From Flavobacterium sp. (GTDB taxonomy: Bacteria; Bacteroidota; Bacteroidia; Flavobacteriales; Flavobacteriaceae), in contig JAHEZJ010000014.1 of assembly GCA_023251135.1 (NCBI GenBank), forward strand, positions 59,613-123,612: DNA of 64,000 nt, given 5' to 3'. Numbering within the stretch: position 1 is the stretch's first letter; every line of letters begins with the position of its first letter. The position numbers were made by a program, and so were the translations under genes. Shown here piece by piece: positions 17,469 to 25,208 of the stretch. A model generated the notes under the pieces. That model was given only the letters and a program-made list of their open reading frames with translations. It ran no database searches and was not told the origin of the DNA.

Positions 17469-17996
17469 ATGAAATACAATATAAATACTATAGCTCCTGA
17501 AAGTAAATTTTTATTTTTTTGGGGACACCAGCCAACAAACGATGGAAGCATTTCGAAAACCTGTTTCAGTCAGTGGTGGTTAAGTGCTTTTACCGTTGAT
17601 AACGTGACTTACAAAACTGCCGAACACTGGATGATGGCTAAGAAGGCTGAATTGTTTAAAGATAACGAAGTTTTAGCAAAAATTATTAAGGCCAATTCTC
17701 CTGCCGAAGCTAAAAAGTTAGGACGAGAAGTGAAGAATTATAATGAAACGCTTTGGTTAGCTGCCAGATTTGACATTGTGAAAGAAGGCAATTATCATAA
17801 ATTCAGTCAAAATCAAGAACTAAAAACTTTTTTACTAAATACAAACGACAGAGTCATAGTAGAAGCAAGTCCGGTTGATGCCATTTGGGGAATTGGTATG
17901 GCTGGTGATCACAAAGATGTTTTGAATCCTGCTAAATGGAAAGGCTTGAATTTGTTAGGTTTTGCTTTGATGGAAGTTAGGGATGAATTGAGATAA
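17469..17996 (+). CDS. NADAR (YbiA/RibA-like) family protein
   Basis: The 175-residue protein has the NADAR signature: FLFFWGH (14-20), CFSQWW (32-37), YKTAEHWMMAKKA (48-60), EASPVDAIWGIGM (132-144) and WKGLNLLGFALMEVR (157-171). NADAR members are N-glycosidases. Some remove ADP-ribose from guanine in DNA and antagonise DarT1-type toxins, and YbiA/COG3236 members hydrolyse unstable riboflavin intermediates. In this operon the ADP-ribose role fits. The ATG at 17469 is preferred; an in-frame TTG at 17430 would add 13 residues that look unrelated to the family. Confidence 0.9.
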   Translation: MKYNINTIAPESKFLFFWGHQPTNDGSISKTCFSQWWLSAFTVDNVTYKTAEHWMMAKKAELFKDNEVLAKIIKANSPAEAKKLGREVKNYNETLWLAARFDIVKEGNYHKFSQNQELKTFLLNTNDRVIVEASPVDAIWGIGMAGDHKDVLNPAKWKGLNLLGFALMEVRDELR

Positions 17997-18040
17997 TAGA
18001 TATAGGATCACTAGAAAAAGAGGGCTTAAAAACTAAAATC

Positions 18041-18589
18041 ATGAATGAAAAAATAGCAAAAAGTGTGAGTAAATTTCTGAGTCTGGTACTCAGACACTCA
18101 CCAGAAACGATAGGTTTAAAATTAGACCAAAACGGTTGGGCTGATGTAGAAGAGCTAATTACGAAATGTTCCCAAAAGGGAAACAAATTAGACGTCGAAC
18201 TTTTGGATTATGTGGTAGAAAACAATGATAAAAAACGTTTTGCTTTTAATGAAGACAAAACAAAAATCAGAGCCAGTCAGGGACATTCGATTTCAGTCGA
18301 ACTGAACCTGAATGAGGCCGAACCTTCAGAGTTTCTATACCACGGAACCGTTGGAAAGTTTATGGAAAGCATAAAATTGGAAGGTTTACAAAAAATGAGC
18401 CGTCAGCACGTACACCTTTCCAAAGACAAAGAAACGGCGATAAAGGTGGGAAGCAGACGAGGCGCTCCACAGATTCTGACCGTAAGAAGCGGTGCCATGT
18501 ACAAAGACGGATTTAAATTTTATTTGTCCGAAAACAATGTTTGGCTGACTGCTGAGGTGCCGGCAAAGTACATCGAATTTAAATCGTAA
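18041..18589 (+). CDS. kptA: RNA 2'-phosphotransferase, KptA/Tpt1 family
   Basis: KptA/Tpt1 transfers a 2'-phosphate (left by some RNA ligases) from RNA to NAD+, releasing nicotinamide and ADP-ribose 1'',2''-cyclic phosphate. It can also ADP-ribosylate RNA or DNA ends. The 182-residue protein has KFLSLVLRHSP (11-21, Arg18-His19), KKRFAF (64-69), IRASQGHS (76-83), LYHGT (99-103, His101), HVHLS (123-127) and GSRRG (137-141). These supply the Arg-His-Arg-Arg active site of the family. It is an operon gene, 44 nt after the NADAR gene. No RNA ligase is encoded nearby, so its physiological substrate is unclear. Confidence 0.94.
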   Translation: MNEKIAKSVSKFLSLVLRHSPETIGLKLDQNGWADVEELITKCSQKGNKLDVELLDYVVENNDKKRFAFNEDKTKIRASQGHSISVELNLNEAEPSEFLYHGTVGKFMESIKLEGLQKMSRQHVHLSKDKETAIKVGSRRGAPQILTVRSGAMYKDGFKFYLSENNVWLTAEVPAKYIEFKS

Positions 18590-18631
18590 AAGTATCAGCC
18601 GCCATTTTTAAATGATAAAATATAACACATT

Positions 18632-19471
18632 ATGATACTAGAAGCAGCAATAGGCGATGCATACGGTGCAGGTTTTGAATTTCGGGATTTGGATTTTATT
18701 GCTCAAAACAATCATTTAACCCAATATCATAAACACGGACTTTATACCGAAATTTACAAAAGATATACAGACGATACTCAGATGGCAATTGCAATTTCAG
18801 AATTGTTGTTGGAAGACGAGAACTGGAACGAAGTAAAAGTGGCCGATAAATTTGTTGAGGTCTTTCACAGAGATAAAAGAAGAGGGTATTCCGACAGAGT
18901 TTACAATGCATTGGATGCCAGTAAGAGCGGAATTGATTTTATCAAAACAATCGATAAAGGAAGTAGCGGAAACGGATCTGCCATGAGAGCTTATAGTATT
19001 GGCTACTTAAGAGATATTGATCAATTGATGCAGTTCTGCGAAATTCAGGCAAGAACTTCCCATTATACAGTCGAAGGGATTAGTTGTGCGAAGCGTATTG
19101 CGTTGGCTGTTCACTACTTTAAATACAATTTAGGGGATGGATCAACCCTGATCCCATTTTTGAATGAAACGCTAAAGGAAAATGAAACCTATAGTATTAC
19201 TTCGCCAATTGACATGCACGGATATCCAACAACGCAAGCGGTCATTAAAATCGTTTCGGAAGCCACTTCTATGAAAGATTGCCTGAAAACAAGTATAGAT
19301 TATGGTGGAGATACTGATACGGTTGCCGCCTTATGCATGGCGATTTTGGGTAACAAAGAAAACTGCGATAAAACCTTGCCCGCATTTTTGTATGAAGGTT
19401 TAGAGAATGATACATTTGGAAAAGACTTTCTGATAAAATTAGATGCAGCTCTCGATAATAAGTTTAATTAA
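18632..19471 (+). CDS. ADP-ribosylglycohydrolase (DraG/ARH-like)
   Basis: The 279-residue all-helical ARH-type hydrolase cleaves ADP-ribose from amino-acid side chains or nucleic-acid ends using two metal ions. Metal-ligand motifs are visible: GDAYGAGFE (8-16), YTDDTQM (45-51), SSGNGSAMR (111-119) and YGGDTDT (224-230). The start is fixed by an in-frame stop codon three codons upstream, so the protein begins directly at the first motif. It is cotranscribed with kptA (42 nt gap) and the phosphatase gene (3 nt gap). Confidence 0.95.
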   Translation: MILEAAIGDAYGAGFEFRDLDFIAQNNHLTQYHKHGLYTEIYKRYTDDTQMAIAISELLLEDENWNEVKVADKFVEVFHRDKRRGYSDRVYNALDASKSGIDFIKTIDKGSSGNGSAMRAYSIGYLRDIDQLMQFCEIQARTSHYTVEGISCAKRIALAVHYFKYNLGDGSTLIPFLNETLKENETYSITSPIDMHGYPTTQAVIKIVSEATSMKDCLKTSIDYGGDTDTVAALCMAILGNKENCDKTLPAFLYEGLENDTFGKDFLIKLDAALDNKFN

Positions 19472-19474
19472 ATC

Positions 19475-20206
19475 ATGAAAAGAACCTTTGTTTTTGGGGA
19501 TATTCACGGCGGATTAAAAGCGTTAATTCAGTTATTGGAAAGAATGGACTGTTCAGAAAAGGATCGGTTTATTTTCCTGGGAGACTATGTAGACGGCTGG
19601 AGTGAATCAAAACAAGTAATTGACTTTCTTATTGATTTATCTGAAAAACAGGAATGTATTTTTATCAAAGGAAACCATGATGTCTGGTGTCAGGAATGGT
19701 TAGAGAATGAGGTGATAAACGATATTTGGTTTTTGCACGGAGGAAAATCGACTATAGAGAGTTATGTTGGTATTGAATTTTCGGAAAAAGAAAAACATCG
19801 TCAATTTTTCAATACCATGAAAGATTACTTTGTAGACGAAAACAACAATCTATTTATTCATGCCGGTTTTTCATCGATGCATGGTCCGGAGAAAGAGCAT
19901 TACAAAACCAATTATTCGTGGGATAGGACGTTGTGGGAAATGGCTTTGACAATGGATAAGAGAATTCAAAAGAATTCGCTTTCCTATCCGAAAAGATTAT
20001 TACTTTACAATGAGATTTATATTGGTCACACGCCAACCCTTCATTATAATATAGAGATTCCAATGCAAGGCTGTAATGTGTGGAATGTTGATACCGGAGC
20101 TGGTTTTTATGGTAAATTAACCTGTCTTGATGTCGAAACAAAAGGATATTGGCAAAGTGATATTGTACAACAGCTTTATTCAAATGAAAAAGGAAGAAAT
20201 AAATAA
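19475..20206 (+). CDS. PPP-family metallophosphatase (calcineurin-like)
   Basis: The 243-residue protein has the complete PPP signature: GDIHG (8-12), GDYVDGW (36-42), KGNHD (65-69), HAGF (129-132), GHTP (184-187) and DTGAGFYGKLTC (206-217). It resembles bacterial PrpA and phage lambda phosphatase. PPP enzymes remove phosphate from proteins, and relatives such as ApaH act on nucleotides. Placed after KptA, which makes ADP-ribose cyclic phosphate, it may clear phosphate from ADP-ribose phosphates; this is inference. It starts 3 nt after the ARH gene and ends 23 nt before the Nampt-like gene. Confidence 0.92.
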   Translation: MKRTFVFGDIHGGLKALIQLLERMDCSEKDRFIFLGDYVDGWSESKQVIDFLIDLSEKQECIFIKGNHDVWCQEWLENEVINDIWFLHGGKSTIESYVGIEFSEKEKHRQFFNTMKDYFVDENNNLFIHAGFSSMHGPEKEHYKTNYSWDRTLWEMALTMDKRIQKNSLSYPKRLLLYNEIYIGHTPTLHYNIEIPMQGCNVWNVDTGAGFYGKLTCLDVETKGYWQSDIVQQLYSNEKGRNK

Positions 20207-20229
20207 TTAAAAAATAACTAAGAAATTTT

Positions 20230-21705
20230 ATGAACCCATTATTATTAACCGACGGTTACAAAGTTGACCACAGAAGACAATATCCGGATAAAACCACACT
20301 AGTATACTCCAACTGGACACCAAGAAAATCAAGAATCGAAGGTTTGGAAGAAGTTGTGTTTTTCGGATTGCAATATTTCATCAAAAAATATATTATTCAT
20401 GATTTTGAGGCCGATTTTTTTAAACAGCCAAAAGAGGAAGTGGTTAAAAAATACGCTCGCAGAATCAATAATTATTTAGGTGAAAATCAGGTTGGAACCA
20501 AACATATCGAAGATTTACACGATTTAGGATATATTCCGATGGTATTTAAAGCGTTGCCAGAAGGGGTAAGCGTACCTTTAAGAGTGCCAATGTTTACCAT
20601 GTACAACACACTTCCGGAGTTTTTCTGGCTGACGAATTATTTTGAAACCTTATTGTCTGCGGTAGTATGGTTGCCTTGTAACTCTGCTACGATTGCTAAA
20701 GAATATCGAAAAGTATTGGACAAATTTGCCGACGAAACCTCTTCTGTTCCTGAGTTTGTAGACTGGCAGGCACATGATTTCTCGATGAGAGGAATGGGTG
20801 GAATTGAAGCTGCAATTACTTCTGCTGCCGGACATTTGTTGAGCTTTACAGGTTCAGACACCATTCCGGTGATTGACTTTTTTGAAGAATATTACAAGGC
20901 TAATTCGGATACCGAATTAATCGCAGGTTCAGTTGCGGCAACGGAGCATTCTGTAATGTGCATGGGAACGACCGAAGGCGAATGTGAAACTTTCAAAAGA
21001 TTGGTGACAGAAGTATATCCAAAAGGAATCGTTTCTATCGTTTCGGATACCTGGGACTTATGGAAAGTGCTTACCGATTATTTGCCTCGATTAAAAGAAG
21101 ATATCGTTGCCAGAGAAGGTAAAGTAGTGATCCGTCCTGATAGTGGAGATCCGGTGGATATTATTTGCGGTAATCCAAACGGAAAAACCGAAGAAGAGAA
21201 AAAAGGGGTAATTGAGCTGCTTTGGGACGTTTTTGGAGGCGTTGTTAATGCAAAAGGATATAAAGAGCTTATTCCTCAAATTGGGGCTATTTACGGGGAT
21301 AGTATTACCGTAGCCAGAGCAACTCAAATTGGAGAAAGATTAAAAGAAAAAGGTTTTGCTTCTACCAACGTTGTTTTGGGAATTGGTTCATTCACGTACC
21401 AATACAATACCAGAGATACTTTTGGTTTTGCGATGAAAGCGACCTATGGAGAAGTAGACGGAGAAGGAAGAGCTATTTTTAAAGATCCGATCACGGATGA
21501 CGGAACTAAAAAATCAGCCAAAGGATTGATGAAAATTGATTTGATTGATGGTGTATATCATTTAACGGATAATGTTTCGTGGGAAGAAGAAAAACAAGGC
21601 GAATTGAAAGAAGTTTTCAGAGATGGAAAACTTTTAGTAGAGCAGTCTTTAGCAGATATTAGATCTCGAGTTAAAATTAATAGTATTGTTGCAGATACTT
21701 ATTAA
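20230..21705 (+). CDS. Nicotinamide phosphoribosyltransferase-like enzyme (Nampt/Namat-type)
   Basis: The 491-residue protein is full length for the Nampt family, which joins nicotinamide to PRPP to give NMN. Conserved blocks are LLLTDGYKVDHRRQYP (4-19), the substrate-binding HDFSMRG (182-188), the catalytic-His region ATEHS (237-241) and IRPDSGDP (301-308, Arg and Asp for the phosphoribosyl group). Phage NARP1 uses a Nampt homologue (Namat) that takes ADP-ribose-pyrophosphate and makes NAD+ directly. The operon has no NMN adenylyltransferase, so either reaction is possible. It is the last gene before a strong terminator. Confidence 0.93.
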   Translation: MNPLLLTDGYKVDHRRQYPDKTTLVYSNWTPRKSRIEGLEEVVFFGLQYFIKKYIIHDFEADFFKQPKEEVVKKYARRINNYLGENQVGTKHIEDLHDLGYIPMVFKALPEGVSVPLRVPMFTMYNTLPEFFWLTNYFETLLSAVVWLPCNSATIAKEYRKVLDKFADETSSVPEFVDWQAHDFSMRGMGGIEAAITSAAGHLLSFTGSDTIPVIDFFEEYYKANSDTELIAGSVAATEHSVMCMGTTEGECETFKRLVTEVYPKGIVSIVSDTWDLWKVLTDYLPRLKEDIVAREGKVVIRPDSGDPVDIICGNPNGKTEEEKKGVIELLWDVFGGVVNAKGYKELIPQIGAIYGDSITVARATQIGERLKEKGFASTNVVLGIGSFTYQYNTRDTFGFAMKATYGEVDGEGRAIFKDPITDDGTKKSAKGLMKIDLIDGVYHLTDNVSWEEEKQGELKEVFRDGKLLVEQSLADIRSRVKINSIVADTY

Positions 21706-21796
21706 TTGAGTTACTAAATCCCAGAGGGATGATATATCAATAGTTTTGATGATATTCCGCTGGAGTTGTTTATAAAGCAACTAATATTTAAAAAGG

Positions 21797-21828
21797 AAAG
21801 CCTGAATTTTCAAATTCAGGCTTTTTTT
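21797..21828 (+). terminator. Intrinsic terminator of the NAD/ADP-ribose operon
   Basis: A perfect 13-bp stem (21797-21809 with 21812-21824) with a TC loop is followed by a T run, 91 nt past the last stop codon. Confidence 0.85.
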
Positions 21829-21832
21829 ATAA

Positions 21833-21934
21833 TTGTCATTCCGAGGAACGAGGAATCACACAAGTAATTCGACAAAGATTGGCACCATTCTATATGGAGT
21901 TTCTAGTGTGATTCCTCGTTCCTCGGAATGACAA
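21833..21934. repeat. Long perfect inverted repeat (29-bp arms)
   Basis: The arms at 21833-21861 and 21906-21934 are identical in inverse orientation over 29 bp, with core CATTCCGAGGAACGAGGAAT, and a 44-nt loop between them. The element fills the space between the convergent Nampt-like and nadD genes. The same core occurs as a dispersed repeat in many Bacteroidota genomes, to my recollection. Confidence 0.8.
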
Positions 21935-21947
21935 GATTGCGTGTAAA

Positions 21948-22529
21948 TTACTTTTTATAAAAATTGTTATGATCGATATATTCCCAAACTTTTGGAGGCA
22001 ACAAAGGTTGAATGTTTTTTCCTTCTTTAATGCTGTTTCGGATAAAGGTAGAAGAGATCTCTACAATCGGAGCATCAATAATATGGACCTTTGGATGCGA
22101 TTTTAATTCGATATTTTCCTCTTCCTCTGAAATTCGGGGATAAACATAAATATCATAATCCGCTAAAAGGACCTCGTAGTTTTTCCACTTGTGAAGCGTT
22201 TTCAAATTGTCTTCTCCCATAATTAAAGAGAAGTCATGCGTTGGGTACTTTTCATGCAGGTGAACCAACGTATTAACGGTATAATTGGGTTGGGGTAATT
22301 TGAACTCTATGTCTGAAGGTTTTATTTTTGGATAATCTTCCGTAGCTAAATAAACCATTTGCAAACGTTGATGATCGTCTAATAGGGTAGACTTCTTTTT
22401 AAGCGGATTGTGTGGTGTAACGACCATCCATATCTGATCTAAATCGGCAAACTCGGCCATATGATTGGCTATAATTAAGTGACCAACATGAATGGGATTA
22501 TACGTTCCGAAATAAAGGCCTATTTTCAT
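21948..22529 (-). CDS. nadD: Nicotinate-nucleotide adenylyltransferase
   Basis: NadD adenylylates nicotinate mononucleotide to deamido-NAD, the penultimate step of NAD synthesis. The 193-residue protein shows the nucleotidyltransferase motifs FGTYNPIHVGH (7-17, HxGH) and ISSTFIR near residue 165. TPHNPLKKK and the DDHQRLQMV helix are characteristic of NadD. The gene converges on the NAD/ADP-ribose operon, separated by a terminator and a long inverted repeat. It sits in a minus-strand run with the IVP, gmk and yicC genes, so it is likely housekeeping. Confidence 0.96.
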   Translation of the reverse strand: MKIGLYFGTYNPIHVGHLIIANHMAEFADLDQIWMVVTPHNPLKKKSTLLDDHQRLQMVYLATEDYPKIKPSDIEFKLPQPNYTVNTLVHLHEKYPTHDFSLIMGEDNLKTLHKWKNYEVLLADYDIYVYPRISEEEENIELKSHPKVHIIDAPIVEISSTFIRNSIKEGKNIQPLLPPKVWEYIDHNNFYKK

Positions 22530-22553
22530 AGTTTAGTAATAGGTAATTAGTGA

Positions 22554-23004
22554 TTAGTCCTTAGTACTTAGTTCTTGGTACTTAGTTTTTTAGATTTCTT
22601 GAAAAGGCATTAATCATTTTACTTTCTTCTTCGATTAGAAACATAATTTCATTATATAAGGCGTCATTAGAAATAAATTGTAATTCTTTTGCGATAATTA
22701 ACTGTGTTTCAATTTCATTTAATGAGCCTTTAGAAATGCTTAAAAAGTGATTAAACGATTTATCCGTTTGACGTCCAAAACCTTCGGCAATATTTGATGG
22801 AACCGATACAGAAGCTCTTTTTAATTGGCTTGTCAGTGCATATACCTCTTCTTTCGGAAAATCCATTGTGAGCTTATAAACTAAGAATACAATTTTGATC
22901 CCTTTTTGCCAGATAAGTAATTCTTTATATGATTTAACTCCACTCATGTAAAATTAGATTTTAAATTTTCGTTTTTGGCGTCAAAACAAAAGACTAAGGA
23001 CTAA
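22554..23004. repeat. 12-bp inverted repeats flanking the four-helix-bundle gene
   Basis: TTAGTCCTTAGT at 22554-22565 has its exact reverse complement at 22993-23004. They bracket the IVP-type gene on both sides and sit in degenerate TTAGT/CTTAGT repeat tracts. A gene-sized insertion unit is possible, but the tracts recur elsewhere without such a gene. Confidence 0.45.
22582..22947 (-). CDS. Four-helix-bundle protein (23S rRNA intervening-sequence type, IVP)
   Basis: The 121-residue protein belongs to the small four-helix-bundle family first seen in 23S rRNA intervening sequences. Hallmarks are YKELLIWQKGIKIV, the central LTSQLKRASVSVPSNIAEGFGR and SLNEIETQLIIAKEL. The molecular function is not known; the fold is a basic pentameric bundle. 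It lies between nadD and gmk and is bounded by matched inverted repeats. Family members are patchily distributed and inserted among housekeeping genes, in keeping with lateral movement. Confidence 0.92.
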   Translation of the reverse strand: MSGVKSYKELLIWQKGIKIVFLVYKLTMDFPKEEVYALTSQLKRASVSVPSNIAEGFGRQTDKSFNHFLSISKGSLNEIETQLIIAKELQFISNDALYNEIMFLIEEESKMINAFSRNLKN

Positions 23005-23031
23005 CGGCTAAAGAGCTGAGGACTAAACAAA

Positions 23032-23604
23032 CTATTTGTTCACAAAATCTTTTACCAATTGATACGCTTCTTCTTTAGCGGTATCTAAATCGTAATTTTT
23101 GATAATCGTATCAAATTGCGGTGCTGTTGCCAGTTCAACCGAAGCTTTTGCAATTCGCATGTTTATTTTGTCATCACTTTCTGTAGAACGTTGTTTTAGT
23201 CGGCGTTTTAATTCGTCAACACTTGGTGGTTTTACAAATACCGCTAAAGTTTGTTCCGGAAATTTGTGTTTGATACGCAGTCCGCCTGCCACATCAATAT
23301 CAAAGATTACATTTTTTCCTAAAGCCCAGATTCTTTCAATCTCTGATTTTAAAGTGCCGTAAAAATTATCGCGATACACTTCTTCCCATTCCAGGAATTC
23401 CTCTGCTTTAATGTGCTTTTTGAATTGTTCCAACGAAATAAAATAATAATCCTTTCCGTGTTCTTCCTCTCCGCGTGGTTCGCGTGAAGCTGCCGAGATT
23501 GAAAATTCTAAATTTAAATCTTCTTTCCCTAATAAATGCTTTACTATAGTTGTTTTTCCCGATCCCGAAGGTGCTGAGAAAACAATTAATTTTCCTTTAT
23601 TCAT
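23032..23604 (-). CDS. gmk: Guanylate kinase
   Basis: Gmk phosphorylates GMP to GDP with ATP. The 190-residue length is normal. The P-loop is FSAPSGSGKTT (8-18). The GMP-binding region includes SREPRGEEEHGKDYYF, with EFLEWEEVYRDNFYGT and DIDVAGG after it. The start MNKGKLIVFSAPSGSGK is standard. It is downstream of yicC on the same strand, a common gmk-yicC pairing. Confidence 0.98.
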   Translation of the reverse strand: MNKGKLIVFSAPSGSGKTTIVKHLLGKEDLNLEFSISAASREPRGEEEHGKDYYFISLEQFKKHIKAEEFLEWEEVYRDNFYGTLKSEIERIWALGKNVIFDIDVAGGLRIKHKFPEQTLAVFVKPPSVDELKRRLKQRSTESDDKINMRIAKASVELATAPQFDTIIKNYDLDTAKEEAYQLVKDFVNK

Positions 23605-23688
23605 TAATTTATGCTTTAGGCTTTAGGCAGTACGCTTTAAGCTCTCTTATTTTATGTTTTGTTGCTTATAGCTTAATGCTTATAGCTT

Positions 23689-24549
23689 TTAAAGTACATT
23701 TAAAACTTGTTCTTTAATCTTTTCCAGCTCATCTTTCATCATTACAACCAATTTTTGCATTTGTGCATGATTCGATTTTGAACCCATGGTATTGATCTCG
23801 CGACCCATTTCCTGAGTGATGAATCCCAGTTTTCTACCATTGGCTTCTGTACCTTTAATAGTTTCAAGGAAATAATCTAAGTGATTGGTTAAACGAACTT
23901 TTTCTTCGGTAATATCAAGTTTTTCCAGATAATAAATCAATTCCTGCTCGAAACGATTTTCATCCACATTCACTTTTAATTCTGAAATAGCAGTTTGTAA
24001 ACGGTCTTTGATGGCTTTTACACGTTCCGGATCAAGTGCCAGAGCGTCGTTCATATATTGACGGATATTCGATATTCTCAGGTTGAATTCTTTCTCAAGA
24101 GATTCGCCTTCGTCTTTTCTGAAAGTCAGAATGTTTTCTAAGGCTTCTTCAATGATTCCCTGGATTTGTTCCCAGTCATTTTCGTCAATTTCTTCACGTT
24201 CTGTTTTTAGCGTATCAGGCATGCGAACGGCCATCTTCATTAATTCAGTTTCGTCGGCATCCGGGTAAACTTCTCTTAGCTGTGCAATGTAGTTTTTTAC
24301 AACAGGAACATTTACTTTAGTTGAGGTTTGTTCAGAAGTACTTTCAACGTAAATTCCGAAATCAATTTTTCCTCTTTCTAGTTTGGTAGAGATTTGAGTT
24401 CTTAAACCTAATTCCATTTCGCGGTAAAGCGAAGGCATTCTAACATTTAAATCTAAACCTTTGCTATTTAAGGATTTTACTTCAACGGTAATTTTTTTTG
24501 TAGGCAATTGCAAAGAAGCTTTGCCAAACCCTGTCATAGATTGTATCAT
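23689..24549 (-). CDS. YicC/YloC family endoribonuclease
   Basis: The 286-residue protein has the YicC N-terminal domain (MIQSMTGFGKASLQ, EVKSLNSKGLDLNVRMP) and the C-terminal DUF1732 region ending in GSKSNHAQMQKLVVMMKDELEKIKEQVLNV. E. coli YicC and Bacillus YloC are now regarded as endoribonucleases acting on RNA decay. The gene precedes gmk by 84 nt, the typical bacterial order. A spacer of GCTTTAGGC/GCTTATAGC repeats lies between them. Confidence 0.95.
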   Translation of the reverse strand: MIQSMTGFGKASLQLPTKKITVEVKSLNSKGLDLNVRMPSLYREMELGLRTQISTKLERGKIDFGIYVESTSEQTSTKVNVPVVKNYIAQLREVYPDADETELMKMAVRMPDTLKTEREEIDENDWEQIQGIIEEALENILTFRKDEGESLEKEFNLRISNIRQYMNDALALDPERVKAIKDRLQTAISELKVNVDENRFEQELIYYLEKLDITEEKVRLTNHLDYFLETIKGTEANGRKLGFITQEMGREINTMGSKSNHAQMQKLVVMMKDELEKIKEQVLNVL

Positions 24550-24652
24550 ATAATTGAGTATAAAGGCGCAAAGATAAATAAAAGTTTGCAGTGTTTGGCT
24601 GTAAAATGCTAAAGTGTTAAGCGTAAAGCTTTTTAAAGTTTTTTACCACAAA

Positions 24653-24775
24653 TTTCACGAATTTACACGAATTTCGGGACTTATAGGTCGGAATAACACG
24701 AATCCCAAATTTGAAACAAATTGGAGAAAATGAAGTTGCATGTAATTCCTGAAAATTTGCGCAATTTGTGGTTAA
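24653..24775. repeat. Intergenic inverted repeat with ACCACAAATT ends
   Basis: ACCACAAATTTCACGAATTT at about 24653-24672 pairs imperfectly with the AATTTGTGGTTA end near 24764-24775. It lies between the convergent-spaced yicC promoter side and the 3' end of the ArsC/Spx-like gene. It is another member of the dispersed spacer repeats of this chromosome. Confidence 0.4.
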
Positions 24776-24780
24776 CTTTT

Positions 24781-25131
24781 TTACTCTAAAGCTTTCATTA
24801 CCTGCAGGATGTTTTGCTGGCTGTTGCCGATATAAATTTTGCCATCAATGATAAAAACTGGACGACTTAAGAAAGTATAATGTTCTAAGATGTATTTCTT
24901 AAAATCGGCCTCGGTTAAAGACTTGTTTTTTAAGTCCATTGACTTGTACAATTGTGCTTTTTTGCTGAATAAAGCTTCGTAGCTACCCGAAAGCTGGTAC
25001 ATTTCTTCAAGTTCTTCGGTAGTAATCGGGTTTTGTTTGATATCGTGAAAAACGAGATTGTTGTCTTTGGGTAAACCTTTAATGATTTTTCGACAAGTGT
25101 CGCAGGAAGCCAGGTAGTATATTTTGTTCAT
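24781..25131 (-). CDS. ArsC/Spx-like thioredoxin-fold protein
   Basis: The 116-residue thioredoxin-like protein has the N-terminal redox motif CDTC (Cys10 and Cys13), then the family features NPITTEELEEMYQLSGS and the C-terminal VFIIDGKIYIGNSQQNILQVM. Relatives include arsenate reductases and the Spx regulator. Without an adjacent ars operon, an uncharacterised redox role is more likely than arsenate reduction. It appears monocistronic and is divergent from the DinB gene. Confidence 0.88.
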   Translation of the reverse strand: MNKIYYLASCDTCRKIIKGLPKDNNLVFHDIKQNPITTEELEEMYQLSGSYEALFSKKAQLYKSMDLKNKSLTEADFKKYILEHYTFLSRPVFIIDGKIYIGNSQQNILQVMKALE

Positions 25132-25208
25132 AATTTTAAATTTAAGAGACTACAAAGAAAATTCATTTGAAACTTAAAATTGCCTAATTTTAGAAAAAAA
25201 ATAAATAT

